This document shows, one piece after another, positions 17,057-26,501 of a DNA stretch of 51,527 nt. Under the pieces are notes generated by a model. That model worked only from the letters and a program-made list of their open reading frames with translations. It was not told the DNA's origin and made no database searches. Origin of the DNA: an uncultured Eubacteriales bacterium (GTDB taxonomy: Bacteria > Bacillota > Clostridia > Oscillospirales > Acutalibacteraceae); NCBI GenBank assembly GCA_900315085.1, contig OMXW01000001.1, forward strand, positions 1 to 51,527. The letters run 5' to 3'. The translations under genes were made by a program, and so were the position numbers. Positions within the stretch are counted from its first letter, which is position 1, and each line of letters begins with the position of its first letter.

Positions 17057-18091
17057 ATGGAAAGCTTTTCAGAGAGTTACAAGGCGGCAGGCGTTGACAT
17101 TACCGCAGGCTACAAAAGTGTAGAGCTTATGAAAAAGCACGTTGCGCGCACAAATATTCCGGGCGTAGTATCGGGAATAGGCGGCTTCGGCGGACTTTTC
17201 GCTCCCGACTTCAAGGGAATGGAGGAGCCCGTGCTCATCAGCGGCACAGACGGCGTCGGTACAAAAATCAAGCTTGCGTTTCTGCTTGACAAGCACAACA
17301 CCATCGGAATTGACTCCGTTGCAATGTGCGTAAACGATGTAATCTGCTGCGGCGCAAAACCGCTCTTTTTCCTTGATTACATCGCAATCGGCAAAAACAT
17401 TCCCGAAAAGGTTGCTTCAATCGTTGAGGGTATAGCAGAGGGCTGCGTTCAGTCGGGCTGCGCTCTTATCGGCGGCGAAACAGCCGAGCACCCGGGACTT
17501 ATGCCCGTTGACGAGTACGACGTTGCAGGCTTCTGCGTAGGTATCGCGGACAAGCCCAAGATGATTGACGGCTCAAAGCTCAGGGCAGGCGACGTGCTTT
17601 TGGGACTGCGCTCCTCGGGCGTTCATTCAAACGGCTTCTCGCTTGTAAGAAAAATCTTTGACATCAACGAGGAAACGATCAACAATACATATCCCGAGCT
17701 CGACGCGCCTTTGGGCGAAACCCTGCTCACACCAACCAAGATTTATGTAAAGCCCATCCTCGCGCTTATGAACGAGGTTGAGGTCAAGGCGGTTTCGCAT
17801 ATCACAGGCGGCGGCTTTTATGAGAACATTCCGCGTATGCTCACCGAAGGCCTTTCGGCAAAGGTAAATAAGGAAGCAATCCCCGTGCTGCCCATCTTCA
17901 AGCTTATGCAGCGCGTAGGAAATATCAGCGAGCACGATATGTTCAACACCTTCAACATGGGCGTCGGCATGGTAGTAGCAGTATCAAAGGACGAAGCCGA
18001 AAAGGCGCTTGAAGTCCTCAAGGCAAACGGTGAAGACGCTGTAGTTCTCGGTGAAGTTATCGAGGGCAGTGAAGGAGTAGTGTTCGCCTGA
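17057..18091 (+). CDS. purM: Phosphoribosylformylglycinamidine cyclo-ligase (AIR synthetase)
   Basis: ATP-dependent ring closure of FGAM to AIR. 344 residues, with the typical VDITAGYKSVELMKKH opening, DGVGTKIKLA (about residues 65-74), the GGETAEHPG motif and HITGGGFYENIPRML. Good GGAGG ribosome site. Its stop shares one base with the purN start, suggesting translational coupling. Confidence 0.97.
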   Translation: MESFSESYKAAGVDITAGYKSVELMKKHVARTNIPGVVSGIGGFGGLFAPDFKGMEEPVLISGTDGVGTKIKLAFLLDKHNTIGIDSVAMCVNDVICCGAKPLFFLDYIAIGKNIPEKVASIVEGIAEGCVQSGCALIGGETAEHPGLMPVDEYDVAGFCVGIADKPKMIDGSKLRAGDVLLGLRSSGVHSNGFSLVRKIFDINEETINNTYPELDAPLGETLLTPTKIYVKPILALMNEVEVKAVSHITGGGFYENIPRMLTEGLSAKVNKEAIPVLPIFKLMQRVGNISEHDMFNTFNMGVGMVVAVSKDEAEKALEVLKANGEDAVVLGEVIEGSEGVVFA

Positions 18092-18717
18092 TGAAAAACA
18101 TAGTAGTTTTGGTTTCGGGCGGCGGAACAAACCTGCAGGCGCTTATTGACGCGCAGAAAAGGGGAGAGATCTCAAACGGAAAAATCACCTGCGTGATCTC
18201 CTCAAATCCCAACGCCTACGCGCTCACCCGCGCCGCTGACAACGGCATCGAAACCGAGGTGATCAGGCGCAAGGATTTCGACGAGTTTTCACAGTACGAC
18301 GAAGCGCTCACAAAGCTTGTGCAGAGCAAAAACGCCGACGTAATCGTACTTGCAGGCTTTATGACGATCCTCGGCAAAAAATTCATCTCAGCCTTTGAAA
18401 ACCGAATCATAAATATTCACCCAGCGCTCATTCCCTCGTTCTGCGGCGAAGGCTACTACGGACTCCGCGTGCATGAGGAAGCTCTCAAAAAGGGAGTAAA
18501 GGTAACGGGAGCAACCGCGCATTTTGTAAATGAAATCTGCGACGGCGGCCCTATTATCATACAAAAAGCCGTAGAAGTAAAAAGCGGCGACACACCCGAA
18601 GAATTACAGAAAAGAGTTATGGAGCAGGCAGAGTGGAAAATTCTTCCAAAGGCTGTGGCTCTGTTCTGTGAGGATAAAATAAAGGTAAACGGAAACATTA
18701 CCGAAATTCTCGATTAG
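18091..18717 (+). CDS. purN: Phosphoribosylglycinamide formyltransferase
   Basis: Transfers a formyl group from 10-formyl-THF to GAR. 208 residues; SGGGTNLQALID at the N terminus binds the phosphoribosyl group, and the catalytic set N, H and D appears in INIHPALIPSF and TGATAHFVNEICDGGPII. Start overlaps purM (TGATG). Confidence 0.96.
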   Translation: MKNIVVLVSGGGTNLQALIDAQKRGEISNGKITCVISSNPNAYALTRAADNGIETEVIRRKDFDEFSQYDEALTKLVQSKNADVIVLAGFMTILGKKFISAFENRIINIHPALIPSFCGEGYYGLRVHEEALKKGVKVTGATAHFVNEICDGGPIIIQKAVEVKSGDTPEELQKRVMEQAEWKILPKAVALFCEDKIKVNGNITEILD

Positions 18718-18729
18718 GAGGAAACAATA

Positions 18730-19446
18730 ATGAAAGCGGTATCATTAACACAGGAAATTGCTTCAACAAGCTACCCGGGCAGAGGAATTGTGCTTGGCAG
18801 AAGCGCTGACGGAACAAAGGCGGTGATCGCGTATTTCATCATGGGCAGAAGCGAAAACAGCCGCAACAGAATTTTCGTTGAAACCGAGGACGGAATCAAG
18901 ACAGAGGCGTTTGATCCCTCAAAGCTTGTAGACCCCTCGCTCATCATTTACGCGCCCGTTCGCGTGCTCGGCAACAAGACAATCGTTACAAACGGCGACC
19001 AGACCGACACGATCTACGATTTAATGAATCAGCAGCTTACATTTGAGCAGGCTCTCCGCACCCGTGAGTTTGAGCCTGACGAGCCCAACTACACACCCAG
19101 AATTTCTGGTATCGTAAAATGCAGCGGCGGCAAGATGAACTATGCAATGTCAATTCTTAAGAGCGCCGACGGTAATCCCGAGTGCTGCGAGCGCTACACC
19201 TTCACATATGACGCTCCGCTTTCAGGAAAGGGCAGATTCATCCACACCTACATGGGCGACGGCAATCCTCTCCCGAGTTTCGAGGGAGAACCCACTCTCG
19301 TAGAAATCGGAGGCGACGATATCGACGCTTTCGCTTCAAAGGTATGGGAAGCGCTTGACAGCGACAACAAGGTTTCGCTTTTTGTGCGCTATATCGACAT
19401 AGCAACAGGCAAGGCAGATTCAAGAATTATCAATAAAAATAAGTAA
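18730..19446 (+). CDS. purO: IMP cyclohydrolase, PurO-type
   Basis: A 238-residue protein resembling the IMP cyclohydrolase family first known from archaea (PurO), which closes FAICAR to IMP. Recognisable parts are SYPGRGIVLGRS near residues 14-25, SENSRNRIF near 38-46 and IYAPVRVLG near 75. It bears no likeness to the N-terminal half of bifunctional PurH. The gene after it encodes a lone transformylase, so the two together replace fused PurH. GGAGG lies before the start. Confidence 0.85.
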   Translation: MKAVSLTQEIASTSYPGRGIVLGRSADGTKAVIAYFIMGRSENSRNRIFVETEDGIKTEAFDPSKLVDPSLIIYAPVRVLGNKTIVTNGDQTDTIYDLMNQQLTFEQALRTREFEPDEPNYTPRISGIVKCSGGKMNYAMSILKSADGNPECCERYTFTYDAPLSGKGRFIHTYMGDGNPLPSFEGEPTLVEIGGDDIDAFASKVWEALDSDNKVSLFVRYIDIATGKADSRIINKNK

Positions 19447-19470
19447 TCAACCACACAACGAAAGGATGAC

Positions 19471-20652
19471 ATGATGAACGAACTGATGTTAAAGTACGGC
19501 TGCAACCCCAACCAGAAGCCGTCAAAAATCTTTATGCAGGACGGTGCTGAGCTTCCCGTAGAGGTACTCAACGGCAAACCGGGCTATATAAATTTTCTTG
19601 ACGCATTCAACTCATGGCAGCTTGTACGCGAGCTTAAAAGAGCTACGGGACTTCCCGCGGCAGCTTCCTTTAAGCATGTAAGCCCTGCGGGCGCAGCGGT
19701 AGCCTGCGAGCTTTCCGACACCTTAAAGAAGATTTACTTTGTAGATGACTTAGAGCTTTCTCCGATCGCCTCCGCATACGCAATGGCAAGAGGCGCGGAC
19801 AGAATGTCATCCTACGGCGACTGGGTTGCTCTTTCAGACACCTGCGACGTTCAGACAGCAAAGCTTCTGCAGCGCGAGGTTTCCGACGGAATCATCGCAC
19901 CTGACTACACACCCGAAGCACTCGAGGTATTAAAGACCAAGAGAAAGGGCAACTATAACGTAGTAAAAATCGATCCCGACTACGCTCCCAATCCGATTGA
20001 GCACAAGGATGTTTTCGGCATCACCTTTGAGCAGGGCAGAAACGAGCTTGTAATCGACGAGGCAATGCTCATGCAGAACATCGTGACCGAGAACAAGGAG
20101 TTCACCGACGAAGCAAAGCGCGACCTCCTTATCGCTCTTATCACACTTAAATATACACAGTCAAACTCCGTATGCTACGCAAAGGGCGGACAGGCAATCG
20201 GTGTAGGCGCAGGTCAGCAGTCAAGAATCCACTGCACCCGTCTTGCAGGAAATAAGGCGGACATCTGGTACCTCAGACAGCATCCGAAGGTAATGAACCT
20301 TCCCTTTGTTGATAACATCCGCCGTCCCGACCGAGACAACACAATCGACGTATATATCTCAGACGACTACGAGGATGTACTCGCAGACGGCACATGGGAG
20401 CAGTTCTTCAAAACAAAGCCCGAGCCGCTCACAAAGGAAGAAAAGAAAGAATGGCTCAAAACCTTCAGCGGCGTATCTCTCGGTTCCGACGCGTTCTTCC
20501 CGTTTGGCGACAACATCGAAAGAGCAAAGCGTTCAGGCGTAGAGTTTGTAGCTCAGCCCGGCGGCTCAATCCGTGACGATAATGTAATCGACACCTGCAA
20601 CAAGTACGGCATGGCAATGTGCTTCACAGGCATCCGTCTTTTCCATCATTGA
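19471..20652 (+). CDS. purH: AICAR formyltransferase, stand-alone (PurH C-terminal type)
   Basis: Formylates AICAR with 10-formyl-THF. The 393 residues cover only the transformylase part of PurH: MLKYGCNPNQKPS, SFKHVSPAGAAVA (with the catalytic Lys-His), YTQSNSVCYAKGGQAIGVGAGQQSRIHCTR and SDAFFPFGDNIERA near the end. The N-terminal IMP cyclohydrolase domain of ordinary PurH is absent, matching the PurO-type gene just upstream. Two adjacent ATG codons (19471, 19474) follow AAAGG; either could be used. Confidence 0.92.
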   Translation: MMNELMLKYGCNPNQKPSKIFMQDGAELPVEVLNGKPGYINFLDAFNSWQLVRELKRATGLPAAASFKHVSPAGAAVACELSDTLKKIYFVDDLELSPIASAYAMARGADRMSSYGDWVALSDTCDVQTAKLLQREVSDGIIAPDYTPEALEVLKTKRKGNYNVVKIDPDYAPNPIEHKDVFGITFEQGRNELVIDEAMLMQNIVTENKEFTDEAKRDLLIALITLKYTQSNSVCYAKGGQAIGVGAGQQSRIHCTRLAGNKADIWYLRQHPKVMNLPFVDNIRRPDRDNTIDVYISDDYEDVLADGTWEQFFKTKPEPLTKEEKKEWLKTFSGVSLGSDAFFPFGDNIERAKRSGVEFVAQPGGSIRDDNVIDTCNKYGMAMCFTGIRLFHH

Positions 20653-20679
20653 TCGGTCTGCGTAAAGAGGTATAAATAT

Positions 20680-21945
20680 ATGAATATATTAATGATAGGC
20701 TCAGGCGGCAGAGAGCACGCGCTCATCAAAAAGCTGCTTGAAAGCCCAAAATGCACAAAGCTTTACTGCGCTCCCGGCAACGGAGGAATCTCCCGCGACG
20801 CGGAAGTAGTAAACATCGGCGTAATGGACAAAGAGGGAATGGTCAAGTTCGCAAAAGAGAACGCAATCGACCTCGCTTTTGTAGCTCCGGACGATCCCCT
20901 TGCGGACGGAATGGTAGACGCGTTTCAGGCTGCCGGAATCCGCGCATTCGGTCCCAACGCCAATGCCGCAATTATTGAAGCTTCAAAGGTGTTCTCAAAG
21001 AACCTCATGAAAAAATACGGTATTCCCACCGCTAAATACGAGGTGTTTGACGATCCCGAAAAGGCAATTGAATATGTAAAGTCTGAAAACACCGTTCCCG
21101 TGGTCGTAAAGGCTGACGGCCTCGCGCTTGGCAAGGGCGTAATCATTGCTCAGACAATTGACGACGCGGTAGCTGCAATCAAGTCCATCATGGAGGACAA
21201 GCAGTTCGGTGATTCGGGCAACAACATCGTTATTGAGGAATTCCTCACAGGTCCCGAGGTATCGGTTCTTGCGTTCACCGACGGCAAATGCGTTAAGCCA
21301 ATGGTAAGCTCAAAGGATCACAAAAGAGCCTATGACAACGACGAAGGTCTTAACACAGGCGGCATGGGCACAGTAAGCCCCAACCCGTACTATACTGACG
21401 AGCTTGCTCAGGAGTGCATGGACACAATCTTTAAGCCCACGATCGAGGCTATGAACAAAGAGGGCAGACCATTCAAGGGTTGTCTGTACTTCGGACTCAT
21501 GATGACTCCCAACGGCCCCAAGGTAATTGAGTATAACGCGCGTTTCGGCGATCCCGAAGCCCAGGTAGTACTTCCCAGACTTAAAACCGATTTGGTAGAT
21601 ATCTGCGAGGCAGTAATTGACGAAAAGCTCTCCGACCTTGACATTGAATGGTACGACGGCGCGGCTGCATGCGTAGTAATGGCAAGCGGCGGCTATCCCG
21701 TCAGCTACAAAAAAGGTATCGAGATGTTCGGTATGGATGACAACGGTCAGGTTGACGGCGCGATCGTATACCATGCAGGCACAAAGTACGAAAACGGAAA
21801 GTTTTATACAAACGGCGGCAGAGTACTCGGCGTTACCGCAAAGGCGGCAACACTTGACGAGGCTCTCGAAAAAGCATACGCGGCTGTAAAGAAAATCAGC
21901 TTTGAGGGCGCTCACTACCGCACCGATATCGGCAGAACAAAATAA
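20680..21945 (+). CDS. purD: Phosphoribosylamine-glycine ligase (GAR synthetase)
   Basis: ATP-grasp enzyme joining glycine to phosphoribosylamine. 421 residues with IGSGGREHALIKKL at the N terminus, VVKADGLALGKGV (ATP-grasp, about residues 142-154), GGMGTVSPNPYY and EYNARFGDPEAQV. The ribosome site AGAGG is 9 bases upstream. Last gene of the purine operon; a terminator follows. purC, purL, purQ and purB are not in this window. Confidence 0.97.
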   Translation: MNILMIGSGGREHALIKKLLESPKCTKLYCAPGNGGISRDAEVVNIGVMDKEGMVKFAKENAIDLAFVAPDDPLADGMVDAFQAAGIRAFGPNANAAIIEASKVFSKNLMKKYGIPTAKYEVFDDPEKAIEYVKSENTVPVVVKADGLALGKGVIIAQTIDDAVAAIKSIMEDKQFGDSGNNIVIEEFLTGPEVSVLAFTDGKCVKPMVSSKDHKRAYDNDEGLNTGGMGTVSPNPYYTDELAQECMDTIFKPTIEAMNKEGRPFKGCLYFGLMMTPNGPKVIEYNARFGDPEAQVVLPRLKTDLVDICEAVIDEKLSDLDIEWYDGAAACVVMASGGYPVSYKKGIEMFGMDDNGQVDGAIVYHAGTKYENGKFYTNGGRVLGVTAKAATLDEALEKAYAAVKKISFEGAHYRTDIGRTK

Positions 21946-21950
21946 TATAG

Positions 21951-21989
21951 AATCAGGACTGACTCACACGAATCAGTCCTGAATTTTTA
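21951..21989 (+). terminator. Purine operon terminator
   Basis: TCAGGACTGA (21953-21962) pairs with TCAGTCCTGA (21973-21982), then ATTTTTATT. Also lies at the end of the convergent spo0A gene. Confidence 0.9.
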
Positions 21990-22003
21990 TTAACTTTAAA
22001 ATT

Positions 22004-22771
22004 TTATGACGCATTTTTGATTTGCAGGCGTAATCTGTCAGAGATCATAGCAATAAATTCACTGTTTGTTGGCTTGCCTCTGTCGTTGTGAATGGTGTAG
22101 CCGAAATACGAATTCAGCACATCAATATCGCCCCGGTCCCACGCAACCTCAATAGCGTGTCTTATAGCGCGCTCAACCCGCGAGGAAGTTGTGTTGTACT
22201 TCTTGGCAACAGAGGGGTAGAGCTGCTTTGTGACAGCGTTGATAATTTCGGGCTTTTCAACCGACATCATAATGGAGTCGCGCAGATAATGATAACCCTT
22301 GATGTGCGCGGGAACGCCGATTTCATGCAGAATCTCGGTAACTCTAAGCTCAATTCCAAACGAATCAATGCTGATAGGCGCCTTAAACCTTGCGTCGCTT
22401 TTTTTCATCAGCAGCGAAATATTCTCGCAGAGCTGTTCAACGTCGTAGGGCTTTAACACAAAATAGCTTGCGCCGTTGTTCATGATCTCGCGTTCAAGTA
22501 CCGCGCTGTGGAACGATGAAAAAACAATGAACAGCGGAGTTTTGACATTTTGGCGTTTAACGCTGCGCATAACGCTTATGGCGTCAAGCCTTGTCATAAA
22601 GGCGTCCATAACCACAACGTCGGGCTGCTCATGCTGAATCCTGCTGCAAAGCTCCTCGCCGTCCTTAACGCAAAATTCGACAGAATGGTTAAATTTCTGA
22701 AATACTTTCAGATCATTCTGTAAGAACTCAGACGCGTTTTCGGTAATTATTATCTTTGTACTATTGTCCAT
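22004..22771 (-). CDS. spo0A: Sporulation master regulator Spo0A
   Basis: Response regulator that switches cells into sporulation. 255 residues: receiver domain (to about 125) with phosphorylation site D56, switch Ser in FSSF and Lys in LKPYD; then the effector domain with the Spo0A recognition helices ([20 protein letters not shown]) and the ending [16 protein letters not shown]. The acidic pocket, usually two Asp at positions 10-11, reads Thr10-Glu11 here. GGGAG precedes the start. It follows spoIVB on the same strand, as in other endospore formers. Confidence 0.96.
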   Translation of the reverse strand: MDNSTKIIITENASEFLQNDLKVFQKFNHSVEFCVKDGEELCSRIQHEQPDVVVMDAFMTRLDAISVMRSVKRQNVKTPLFIVFSSFHSAVLEREIMNNGASYFVLKPYDVEQLCENISLLMKKSDARFKAPISIDSFGIELRVTEILHEIGVPAHIKGYHYLRDSIMMSVEKPEIINAVTKQLYPSVAKKYNTTSSRVERAIRHAIEVAWDRGDIDVLNSYFGYTIHNDRGKPTNSEFIAMISDRLRLQIKNAS

Positions 22772-22807
22772 GTCGGTAATCTCCCATCAAATTTTTAATG
22801 TGATATA

Positions 22808-22836
22808 ATATTACCATAAAATGGCAAAGATGGCAA
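22808..22836 (-). promoter_or_regulatory. Candidate spo0A promoter
   Basis: Minus strand TTGCCA (22836-22831), 17 bp, TAATAT (22813-22808). A vegetative-type promoter; no clear Spo0A box was seen in the 150-base gap to spoIVB. Confidence 0.55.
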
Positions 22837-22922
22837 TAGTTTCCAAATAAATTTTTGCAAAAAATTTCAGGCTATTTTTGTGAAAATTATAAACTCCTGA
22901 CAGATACTAACAATATATAGTG

Positions 22923-23945
22923 CTATTCTTTATAATTCGACACCATATTTTGTATAAGCACGCCGTAACCCTCATGCGGCTTGTTCATAAAAACATGGGT
23001 GACAGCGCCCACTATTTTACCATTCTGAACAATCGGGCTGCCGCTCATACCCTGAACAATGCCGCCGCACCTGTCAATCAGTTCGCTGTCTGTAACCTTT
23101 ATTACAAAGTTTTCGTTGCTGTTTTTGTCGGTGTTTCTTAGCTGCGTGATTTCAGCGTCAAACGCTTTAACGCCCTCGGAATCAATGCTGGTGTAAATCA
23201 ATGCCTTACCCGTTTTGATTTCATCATTTTCCGCAAGCACAATCTTTTCTGAGTTTTCAAATCCTTTTCCGCTCAGCTTTCCGAACACTCCGTTCGGCGT
23301 GTTCTTGGTAAGATTTCCGAGCGTGTTGTCTGTAAAAAATCCGTTCAGACTTCCGGGTTTGCCCTCAACGCTTTTTGAAACAGAGCTGATATTCGCGCCA
23401 AGAACCTCAGCGGATTTAAGCGGAAGCAAGGCGGAGGTTTGATTGTCGCATATTCCGTGACCGAGGGCGGCAAAATAACTTTGACCGCTGTCGTAATAGG
23501 TCACCGTACCGATTCCCGCGCAGCTGTCCTTTACCCATGCGCCGAGCAGGTAAACGCCTGCAGTATTCTGTTTTGGCACAACGGTTTTTTCAATCGAATT
23601 ACCGTCCCTTTCAATCTCAAGCTTAAGCTTTTCGCCCGCACTTGATTTTGAAGCCTTCTGCAAATCCTCGTTTGAGTTTATTTCAACGCCGTTAACGGAT
23701 TTAATAATGTCGTTTACCTTAAGCCCGCCCTGCTTTGACGGGCAAACATAACCTTTTCCGTCAAAAAACGATTCAAGCTCCACAACAATAACACCGTCGT
23801 TGTAGAACTTAACGCCGAACGGCTGACCGCCAAGATACACGCTGCGGCTGTTATCCTCCTCGGCAAACACGGGAAAAGCGTCTGCAGATGCGGTCATCAT
23901 TACCGCAGACAGCAAAAATACGCCGATTTTTTTCAAATTTTTCAA
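22923..23945 (-). CDS. spoIVB: SpoIVB serine peptidase
   Basis: Forespore-secreted S55 protease that signals to the mother cell by cutting SpoIVFA. 340 residues: signal peptide or anchor (about 1-28, ending SADAFPVFAEE), PDZ domain (about 35-120, GGLKVNDIIKSVNG), then the trypsin-like domain with His in AALGHGICD and Ser in IVQGMSGSPIVQNG. It starts at TTG with AAGGTGATT upstream. Adjacent to spo0A as in Bacillus and Clostridium. No clear sigma-G promoter could be picked out of the AT-rich upstream DNA. Confidence 0.93.
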   Translation of the reverse strand: MKNLKKIGVFLLSAVMMTASADAFPVFAEEDNSRSVYLGGQPFGVKFYNDGVIVVELESFFDGKGYVCPSKQGGLKVNDIIKSVNGVEINSNEDLQKASKSSAGEKLKLEIERDGNSIEKTVVPKQNTAGVYLLGAWVKDSCAGIGTVTYYDSGQSYFAALGHGICDNQTSALLPLKSAEVLGANISSVSKSVEGKPGSLNGFFTDNTLGNLTKNTPNGVFGKLSGKGFENSEKIVLAENDEIKTGKALIYTSIDSEGVKAFDAEITQLRNTDKNSNENFVIKVTDSELIDRCGGIVQGMSGSPIVQNGKIVGAVTHVFMNKPHEGYGVLIQNMVSNYKE

Positions 23946-23963
23946 AAAATCACCTTCTTTCCG

Positions 23964-23992
23964 TTGCCTTTCTTATAATTTGCATTTATAAT
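23964..23992 (+). promoter_or_regulatory. Candidate promoter of the P-type ATPase gene
   Basis: TTGCCT (23964-23969), 17 bp, TATAAT (23987-23992), about 120 bases upstream of the start. The leader in between is very AT-rich, with a weak hairpin around 24067-24105. Confidence 0.55.
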
Positions 23993-24113
23993 ATATATAA
24001 ATGTGCCTTTTTATTATTAAAAATCTTTTTGGAAGTCAGAATTGAAAAAACGGCGCAGCAACATATTTTTTTGAAATATTTTTATTATTTTCAAAATTTT
24101 TTTCGAGGTCATT

Positions 24114-26483
24114 ATGTCAGATTTTTCACCAAAACTAAAAGGACTAACGTCCGAGGAAGTAGCACAAAGAGTAGAACAGGGGAAGGTAAACGTCACCTCA
24201 AACATCAAAACAAAATCGATTCAGCGGATTTTTTACGATAACATTGTAACGCTGTTCAATATCGTAAACATTATTTTGTTTGTATCGCTTTTGCTTGTAG
24301 GCTCCTATAAAAACATGCTGTTTATCGGAGTTGTGCTGTTCAACACCGTAATCGGAATAATCCAGGAAATCCGCTCAAAGAAAAGCGTAGATAAGCTCAC
24401 GATTTTGTCTGAGAGCAAAATCTCGGTAATGCGCGACGGAGTGTTGACACTTGTCAGCAAAGAAGCGCTTGTTGAGGACGACGTGATTGTACTCTCGCGA
24501 GGAAATCAGATTCCTGCCGACTGTATAGTGCTCGAGGGAATATGTAAGGTAAACGAAAGCCTGCTTACGGGAGAATCAGACCTTATTCAAAAGGAAGAGG
24601 GCGACGAGCTTCTGTCGGGCAGCTTTATCTCTGCCGGCACCTGCTACGCGCTTGTAAACCGCGTAGGCTCAGAAAGCTACGCCGCTAAAATTAACAGCGA
24701 GGCAAAGTATTTAAAGAAAAACAATTCACAAATCCTCGCCTCATTCAACTTCATCATCAAGCTTTGTTCAATCATAATTTTCCCAATCGGAGCGCTGCTC
24801 TTTGTCAGCCAGTACATCATCCAGGGACAGTCGCTTCAAAACACGGTCATCGCTACGGTTGCCGCGCTCGTCGGTATGATTCCCGGCGGCATGATCCTGC
24901 TCACAAGTACAGTTTTAGCGGTCTCGGTAATCCGTCTGTCGCAAAAAAAGGTACTTATCAATGAGATGTACTGCATTGAATCACTCGCGCGCGTAGATGT
25001 GCTCTGTCTTGACAAAACAGGTACGCTCACCGCAGATAAGATGAATGTGCACAAGATAATCAATCTTAACACCAACGATGATAAAATAAGAACCGCGCTG
25101 TCCTCAATAGTAGCCGCAAGCGATGAAATCAACGCTACGCTCCAGGCAATCAGCGACTACACCGAGGGAACAGCACCGGTCGCCTGCAAAAAGTTTGTGG
25201 CATTTTCATCCGAAACAAAGTGGTCGGGAGGCACATTTGAAAACGGAAAGACATATATAATGGGCGCGGCTGAGTTTGTATTTTCTGATAAAGAAAAATA
25301 CGAGGAAATCTACAACAAGATTCAGCAAATCAGTGAAACCGTCCGCATCCTTGTATTAGCCTCCTCGGACGAAGAATTCCGCGCCGATTCACAGTTACCG
25401 GAAGATTTGCACCCAATGGCGCTTATTTTGATTAAAGACCAGCTCCGTGACAACGTAAACGATACCGTAAATTACTTTAAGGAGCAGGGAGTAACCCTCA
25501 AGGTGATCTCGGGCGACAGCGTAAAAACCGTTAAAAGTATTGCAATGGACACAGGAATCGAGGGTGCGGAAAACGCTGTCGATATGACCACAATAACCAC
25601 CGACGAGGAACTAAAGGAAGCTGCCGAAAGCTGCAACGTTTTCGGCAGAGTAACCCCCGCGCAAAAGAAAAAGCTTGTCCTTGCATTGAAGGAGCACGGT
25701 CACTCGGTAGCCATGACAGGCGACGGAGTAAATGACGTATTGGCTCTAAAAGAAGCTGACTGCTCGGTTGCAATGGCTTCGGGAAGCGAGGCAGCAAGAA
25801 ATGTATCTCAGATTGTTCTTGTAGACAACGACTTTGCCGCAATGCCTCATGTAGTAGCTGAGGGAAGAAGAACGATCAATAACGTAGAGCGCAGCTCCGC
25901 ACTGTATCTTGTAAAAACAATTTATTCAATCATACTCGCAATCTTCTTTATCTGCTTTAGTATGGCATATCCGTTTGAGCCTATCCAGCTCACGCTTGTA
26001 AGCTCGTTCACAGTCGGAATACCGTCATTTGTACTCGCACTGCAGCCTAATAAGAACATAATCAAGGGTAACTTTACATTCAATATAATCATGAGAGCAG
26101 TACCTGCCGCCATATGCGTAATAATCAATATAATAGCAACCGCAATAATCGGAGCCACCGATATTATCCCGATTTCCGACGCGGAGCTTTCCACCATATC
26201 GGTATATATCACCGCGCTTGCGGGAATGTTACTGATAATCAGACTGTCAATTCCGTTCAACGCTCTCAGAATAGCAATGATTGTATTCTGCACAACGGGC
26301 TTTATAATCGGCTCTACCTTCTTCGGCGGACTGTTCGGATTAACTCCGCTCAGCTTCAAGGCATTGATTTTGCTGATTATATTCTCGGCGGCAACGGTAG
26401 TAATATTCAACGTTATTTACAGCGTAAACGAAAACCTGATTTCAAAGTTTAAACACAAGGCAAAAATAGCAAAGAAATCTTAA
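24114..26483 (+). CDS. Cation-translocating P-type ATPase (CtpE-like)
   Basis: A 789-residue P-type ATPase. It has the actuator TGES motif (LLTGESDLI), the phosphorylation site CLDKTGTLT near residue 300, the hinge TGDGVNDVLALKEADCSVAM, and eight to ten membrane helices. The M4 sequence is MIPGGMILLTS rather than the PEGL of Ca2+ or PEGLP of Na/K pumps. With the ending of the P domain (SGSEAARNVSQIVLVDNDF) this resembles mycobacterial CtpE, a Ca2+ uptake pump. The metal cannot be settled from the sequence. The start has GAGG upstream; cca begins right after the stop. Confidence 0.88.
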   Translation: MSDFSPKLKGLTSEEVAQRVEQGKVNVTSNIKTKSIQRIFYDNIVTLFNIVNIILFVSLLLVGSYKNMLFIGVVLFNTVIGIIQEIRSKKSVDKLTILSESKISVMRDGVLTLVSKEALVEDDVIVLSRGNQIPADCIVLEGICKVNESLLTGESDLIQKEEGDELLSGSFISAGTCYALVNRVGSESYAAKINSEAKYLKKNNSQILASFNFIIKLCSIIIFPIGALLFVSQYIIQGQSLQNTVIATVAALVGMIPGGMILLTSTVLAVSVIRLSQKKVLINEMYCIESLARVDVLCLDKTGTLTADKMNVHKIINLNTNDDKIRTALSSIVAASDEINATLQAISDYTEGTAPVACKKFVAFSSETKWSGGTFENGKTYIMGAAEFVFSDKEKYEEIYNKIQQISETVRILVLASSDEEFRADSQLPEDLHPMALILIKDQLRDNVNDTVNYFKEQGVTLKVISGDSVKTVKSIAMDTGIEGAENAVDMTTITTDEELKEAAESCNVFGRVTPAQKKKLVLALKEHGHSVAMTGDGVNDVLALKEADCSVAMASGSEAARNVSQIVLVDNDFAAMPHVVAEGRRTINNVERSSALYLVKTIYSIILAIFFICFSMAYPFEPIQLTLVSSFTVGIPSFVLALQPNKNIIKGNFTFNIIMRAVPAAICVIINIIATAIIGATDIIPISDAELSTISVYITALAGMLLIIRLSIPFNALRIAMIVFCTTGFIIGSTFFGGLFGLTPLSFKALILLIIFSAATVVIFNVIYSVNENLISKFKHKAKIAKKS

Positions 26484-26501
26484 TTGGAAACAGATGATAG
26501 A

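Noticed and set aside
21310-21915. 201-codon minus-strand ORF inside purD
   Set aside because: It lies wholly within a certain gene in another frame and shows no family motif or ribosome site.
25922-26410. 162-codon minus-strand hydrophobic ORF inside the P-type ATPase gene
   Set aside because: Antisense shadow of membrane helices; hydrophobic codons give hydrophobic antisense. No ribosome site.
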